Origin: Bacillota bacterium
GTDB taxonomy: Bacteria; Bacillota; Clostridia; Acetivibrionales; JAEZXR01
Direction of reading: 5' to 3'
Assembly: GCA_023419605.1 (NCBI GenBank)
Contig: JAEZXR010000114.1
Coordinates: forward strand, 1 to 64,000
Length of the DNA stretch: 64,000 bases
Shown here: in pieces, positions 61,061-64,000 of the stretch
Numbering within the stretch: the first letter of the stretch is position 1
Layout: each line of letters starts with the position of its first letter
Notes under the pieces: generated by a model
Databases searched by the model: none
Told to the model about the DNA's origin: nothing
What the model saw: only the letters and a program-made list of their open reading frames with translations
Position numbers and translations under genes: made by a program

Positions 61061-61099
61061 AAGCTTGTTCCAAAATATAGCATGGGAGGTTAATTTTAT

Positions 61100-64000
61100 A
61101 TGAAAAGGCTTAGAAAGCTTAGCTTGATTGTGGCGCTTGTTTTTTTATTTTGCGCCATGTTCTCCAATGTAGCATTGGCAGAAAAAATCCATGTGGTAGA
61201 ATCTGGGGATGTGCTCTGGAAAATTGCGCAAAAGTATGGACTGGACTGGAAACAGGTAAGTGAATACAACCAATTGCAAAATCCACACCTGATTTTTCCC
61301 GGCCAACAAATCAGAATTCCGGAGGAAAGCACTGCCGAGGTTGCTCCAAAGGATGAGACTGTCAAACCCTCCGAAAGCGTTTCCAATGTAAAAACTATTA
61401 CCTTATTGGCAACCGCCGATATGCATGGACGCATCTACGCTTACGATTATGCGGTGGACGCGGTGGATGCAGCGGCAGGATATGCGAAAGCTCAAACGTT
61501 AATCAAGCAGGAAAAAGCCAAAAACCCCAATGCCATTTTGATGGATGTAGGTGATACCGTACAGGATAACAGTGCAGAGTTGTTTAATGACCTGCCGGTT
61601 CATCCCATGGTTCAAGCCATGAACAAAATGGGATACGATACCTGGACCCTGGGAAATCATGAGTTCAATTTTGAAAAAGCCTTTCTGGATCGGAATATAG
61701 CTGCTTTCAAGGGAACTGTCCTTGCAGCAAACATATACAAAGAGGATGGAAACCGTTTTGTCAAGCCCTATACAATTATTGAAAAGGATGGAGTGCGCGT
61801 AGCTATTATCGGTCTTATCACGCCGCATGTGCCGAGGTGGGAAGCGAGCTCTCCGGAACACTTCCAGGGATTGAAGTTTACCAAAGTTATAGATGAAGCC
61901 AAAAAGGCCATCAAAGAACTGCAAGGTAAATACGATGTACTGGTAGGTGCGTTCCATGAAGGCCGTGAAGGCGAATACGGCGAAGTTGGAATCAAGGCCA
62001 TTGCAGAAGCCTGTCCGGAATTCAACGTGATTTTTGGAGGACATGAGCATGCCAAGTTCGATAACCTTGTAGTGAACGGGGTAAAGCTCATTGAGCCTGG
62101 AGCCTATGGCTGGGCGCTGGCAAAGGCGGAAATCAATGTTGTAAAGGATGGAAATACCTGTAAGGTGGAGAGTGTAACAACAAAAAATATAGAAACGACT
62201 CCTGTAAAGGAAGATAGTGAAATACTGAAGGAATTTGAATTCGTACATAAGAAATCCGTTGACGAAGCCAATGTAGTCATCGGAAAAGTTACCGAGGATT
62301 TCGTGAAGAGAGTGGATTACATTACCGGTGAGGCGAAGGTAACCACCATGCCCACGGCGCAGGTTCAGGATACTGCACTGATGGATTTGATCAATGAAGT
62401 ACAGATGTATTATACCAAATCGGATGTTAGCTCCGCAGCGGCCTTTAAGAAGGATATGAATCTGCTGGCAGGAGATTTCAAGAAAAAGAATGTGGCCGAT
62501 ATTTATAAATACACCAATACCTTGATGGGAGTCAACATCACAGGTGCCAACCTTAAAAAATACATGGAATGGTCGGCCAGCTATTATAATACCGCAAAGG
62601 ATGGAGATGTGACCATCAGCTTCGATCCAAATGTCAGAGACTATAATTATGACATGTTTTCCGGAGTAAAATACGATATCGATATCTCAAAACCGGCGGG
62701 AAGCAGGATTGTAAATGCTACCATCGGAGGAGCTCCCATTGACAACAATAAGATCTATAAGCTGGCAGTCAACAATTACCGTTTCGGTACCTTGACAGGT
62801 CTGAAGCTTGTTACGGATCAGGATGTCTACTATGATTCATACAAGCTGCTGCAAGATGCCGGACGTATCCGCGACCTTATCGGAAAATACATTAACGAGC
62901 AAAAAGCGGGAAAGGTAAGCCCTTTCTGTGACAACAACTGGAAGATCATCGGCTTTGATTTCAATCATCCGTTAAAAGGTATTGTAACGGAGATGATCAA
63001 AAAGGGTGAAGTGAAGATTCCTACCTCCGAAGACGGAAGAACTCCCAATGTAAAAGCAGTAAACGTATATGACCTGGTGAAGGAAGGAAAGCTCAAGCTG
63101 GTAGATATCGTATCCTTCAATGATTTTCACGGTAATGTGGCGGAGGATGTCAGTGAAACGGGAAAGAATGTGGGTATGGCCAAACTGGTCGCTGCCGCAA
63201 AAAGTGCAGTGGCTGCAAACCCGGATACCATCATTGTCTCCGGCGGAGATAATTACCAGGGTACGGCCATTTCCAACTTAACCTATGGTACGCCTGTGTC
63301 GGACATGATGAAGTCCATGGGTGTATTGGCGTCGGCTGTGGGAAATCATGAATTTGACTGGGGTGCGGATCGAATTGCGAAATGGGCAAAAGATGGCAAT
63401 TTTTCGTTCCTTGCCTCCAACATTTATGATGCAAAAACCGGAAAGCCTGTAGAATGGGCGAAGCCTTACCTCATTACAGAGAAGGGCGGACTTAAAATTG
63501 CCTTTATCGGGCTGGCACATCCGGATACACCTACATTGACAAAGGCAGAGTATGTGACAGGTCTTGAATTCAAGGATGTTACAGCTGCTGCCCAAGAATG
63601 GATTGACTATCTGAAGGCAGGCAAAGCACCGGAAGGTACTCCGGACATCATTATTGCATTAACCCATTTGGATTCTTCACAGGATTCCAAAACTAATGAA
63701 GTTACAGGAACTGCTGCGGAATTATGCAAAAAGGTGAAGGGACTGGATGGTGTAATTTCTGCACACAGCCATCTGGCAGTTTCGGGAAAAGTCAATAACG
63801 TACCGGTGGTTCAGGCTTCCTACAATGGAAGGGCCCTTTCAAAACTCTCCGTCGTTCTTGATGCAAATGGGAAATTCCTCACGGTGGCTCCTTCTGTAAA
63901 CCAGATTTATACCACCAAGAAAAACATTATTCCCGACGCAGAAGCAGCGACTGCCTATGAGAAATATGATAAGGAGCTGAAGCCTGTTTTAGGTGAAAAG
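61100..64000 (+). CDS. Secreted LysM protein with tandem 5'-nucleotidase/2',3'-cyclic phosphodiesterase domains (3'-truncated)
   Basis: Exported enzyme, open through the window end with 967 codons visible and no stop. Residues 1-27 are a signal peptide. Residues ~30-75 form a LysM peptidoglycan-binding domain (HVVESGDVLWKIAQKYGL). A first metallophosphoesterase/5'-nucleotidase unit has ATADMHGR, DVGDTVQDN, LGNHEFNF and GGHEHAKFD. A second has VSFNDFHGNV, SGGDNYQGTA, VGNHEFDWG and ISAHSHLAVSG. This layout resembles YfkN-type bifunctional 2',3'-cyclic-nucleotide 2'-phosphodiesterase/5'-nucleotidases, which scavenge phosphate and nucleosides outside the cell. GGGAGG precedes the ATG. It is probably wall-bound through LysM. 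Confidence 0.92.
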   Translation, partial: MKRLRKLSLIVALVFLFCAMFSNVALAEKIHVVESGDVLWKIAQKYGLDWKQVSEYNQLQNPHLIFPGQQIRIPEESTAEVAPKDETVKPSESVSNVKTITLLATADMHGRIYAYDYAVDAVDAAAGYAKAQTLIKQEKAKNPNAILMDVGDTVQDNSAELFNDLPVHPMVQAMNKMGYDTWTLGNHEFNFEKAFLDRNIAAFKGTVLAANIYKEDGNRFVKPYTIIEKDGVRVAIIGLITPHVPRWEASSPEHFQGLKFTKVIDEAKKAIKELQGKYDVLVGAFHEGREGEYGEVGIKAIAEACPEFNVIFGGHEHAKFDNLVVNGVKLIEPGAYGWALAKAEINVVKDGNTCKVESVTTKNIETTPVKEDSEILKEFEFVHKKSVDEANVVIGKVTEDFVKRVDYITGEAKVTTMPTAQVQDTALMDLINEVQMYYTKSDVSSAAAFKKDMNLLAGDFKKKNVADIYKYTNTLMGVNITGANLKKYMEWSASYYNTAKDGDVTISFDPNVRDYNYDMFSGVKYDIDISKPAGSRIVNATIGGAPIDNNKIYKLAVNNYRFGTLTGLKLVTDQDVYYDSYKLLQDAGRIRDLIGKYINEQKAGKVSPFCDNNWKIIGFDFNHPLKGIVTEMIKKGEVKIPTSEDGRTPNVKAVNVYDLVKEGKLKLVDIVSFNDFHGNVAEDVSETGKNVGMAKLVAAAKSAVAANPDTIIVSGGDNYQGTAISNLTYGTPVSDMMKSMGVLASAVGNHEFDWGADRIAKWAKDGNFSFLASNIYDAKTGKPVEWAKPYLITEKGGLKIAFIGLAHPDTPTLTKAEYVTGLEFKDVTAAAQEWIDYLKAGKAPEGTPDIIIALTHLDSSQDSKTNEVTGTAAELCKKVKGLDGVISAHSHLAVSGKVNNVPVVQASYNGRALSKLSVVLDANGKFLTVAPSVNQIYTTKKNIIPDAEAATAYEKYDKELKPVLGEK

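Overview
The window looks like chromosomal DNA of an anaerobic, endospore-forming member of the Clostridia (Firmicutes). The signs are strong GGAGG-type ribosome binding sites with frequent TTG/GTG starts, rubrerythrin, tryptophanase, paired HgdB-like acyl-CoA dehydratase-related Fe-S proteins, a spoVA-type sporulation operon, ECF transport and many sugar ABC systems with phosphorolytic glycosidases. The species cannot be named from the sequence. No rRNA, tRNA, CRISPR array, phage or complete insertion sequence was seen.

Layout. (1) 1-5.7 kb: a hexitol PTS operon (5'-truncated mannitol-type EIICBA, PfkB kinase, zinc dehydrogenase) carrying its own HPr and Enzyme I. (2) 5.7-14.7 kb: a non-coding stretch, then a small nonribosomal peptide locus. 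It holds SbnA/SbnB-type genes for L-2,3-diaminopropionate, a half-C/A/PCP starter NRPS, a glycosyltransferase and a second NRPS gene. That second gene is frameshifted and cut inside its A domain by a deletion joining it to the 3' end of a DJ-1/PfpI gene, so the pathway appears dead or incomplete. (3) 14.9-23 kb: a surface stalk-domain/beta-helix protein, a PAP2 phosphatase, and a minus-strand mannoside locus (solute-binding protein, two permeases, GH130 phosphorylase) next to a LacI regulator. (4) 23-30 kb: a GNAT remnant, LysR regulator, rubrerythrin, a GH105 hydrolase divergent from an AraC regulator, an unknown protein, a 257-bp inverted-repeat element and a serine hydrolase. (5) 30.3-37.3 kb: a sigma-54 tryptophan catabolism unit with PAS/AAA+/Fis activator, tryptophanase, amino acid permease, RidA and RpoN. 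A canonical -24/-12 promoter and four copies of a TGTNNYAAAATRRNACA palindrome are visible. (6) 37.5-42.4 kb: an oxidoreductase-cupin pair and a complete ECF transporter. (7) 42.7-54.8 kb: a glycan locus with GH112 phosphorylase, LplABC-type importer, membrane AraC regulator, MFS transporter, PHP protein and GH29 fucosidase. (8) 55-58.3 kb: a DUF1657-YetF-SpoVAC-SpoVAD-SpoVAE-DUF1657 operon resembling the spoVA2mob type. (9) 58.4-64 kb: two minus-strand HgdB-family proteins, a structured intergenic region, and a secreted LysM/tandem metallophosphoesterase running off the end.

The most novel-looking material is non-coding. Two opposite-orientation copies (6.3 and 35.8 kb) of a ~125-nt hairpin element show at least one compensatory base change. 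There is also a 257-bp element with 26-bp terminal inverted repeats, several other long inverted repeats, and a self-consistent sigma-54 operator set. All functional calls come from motif recognition by eye; no database search was run.
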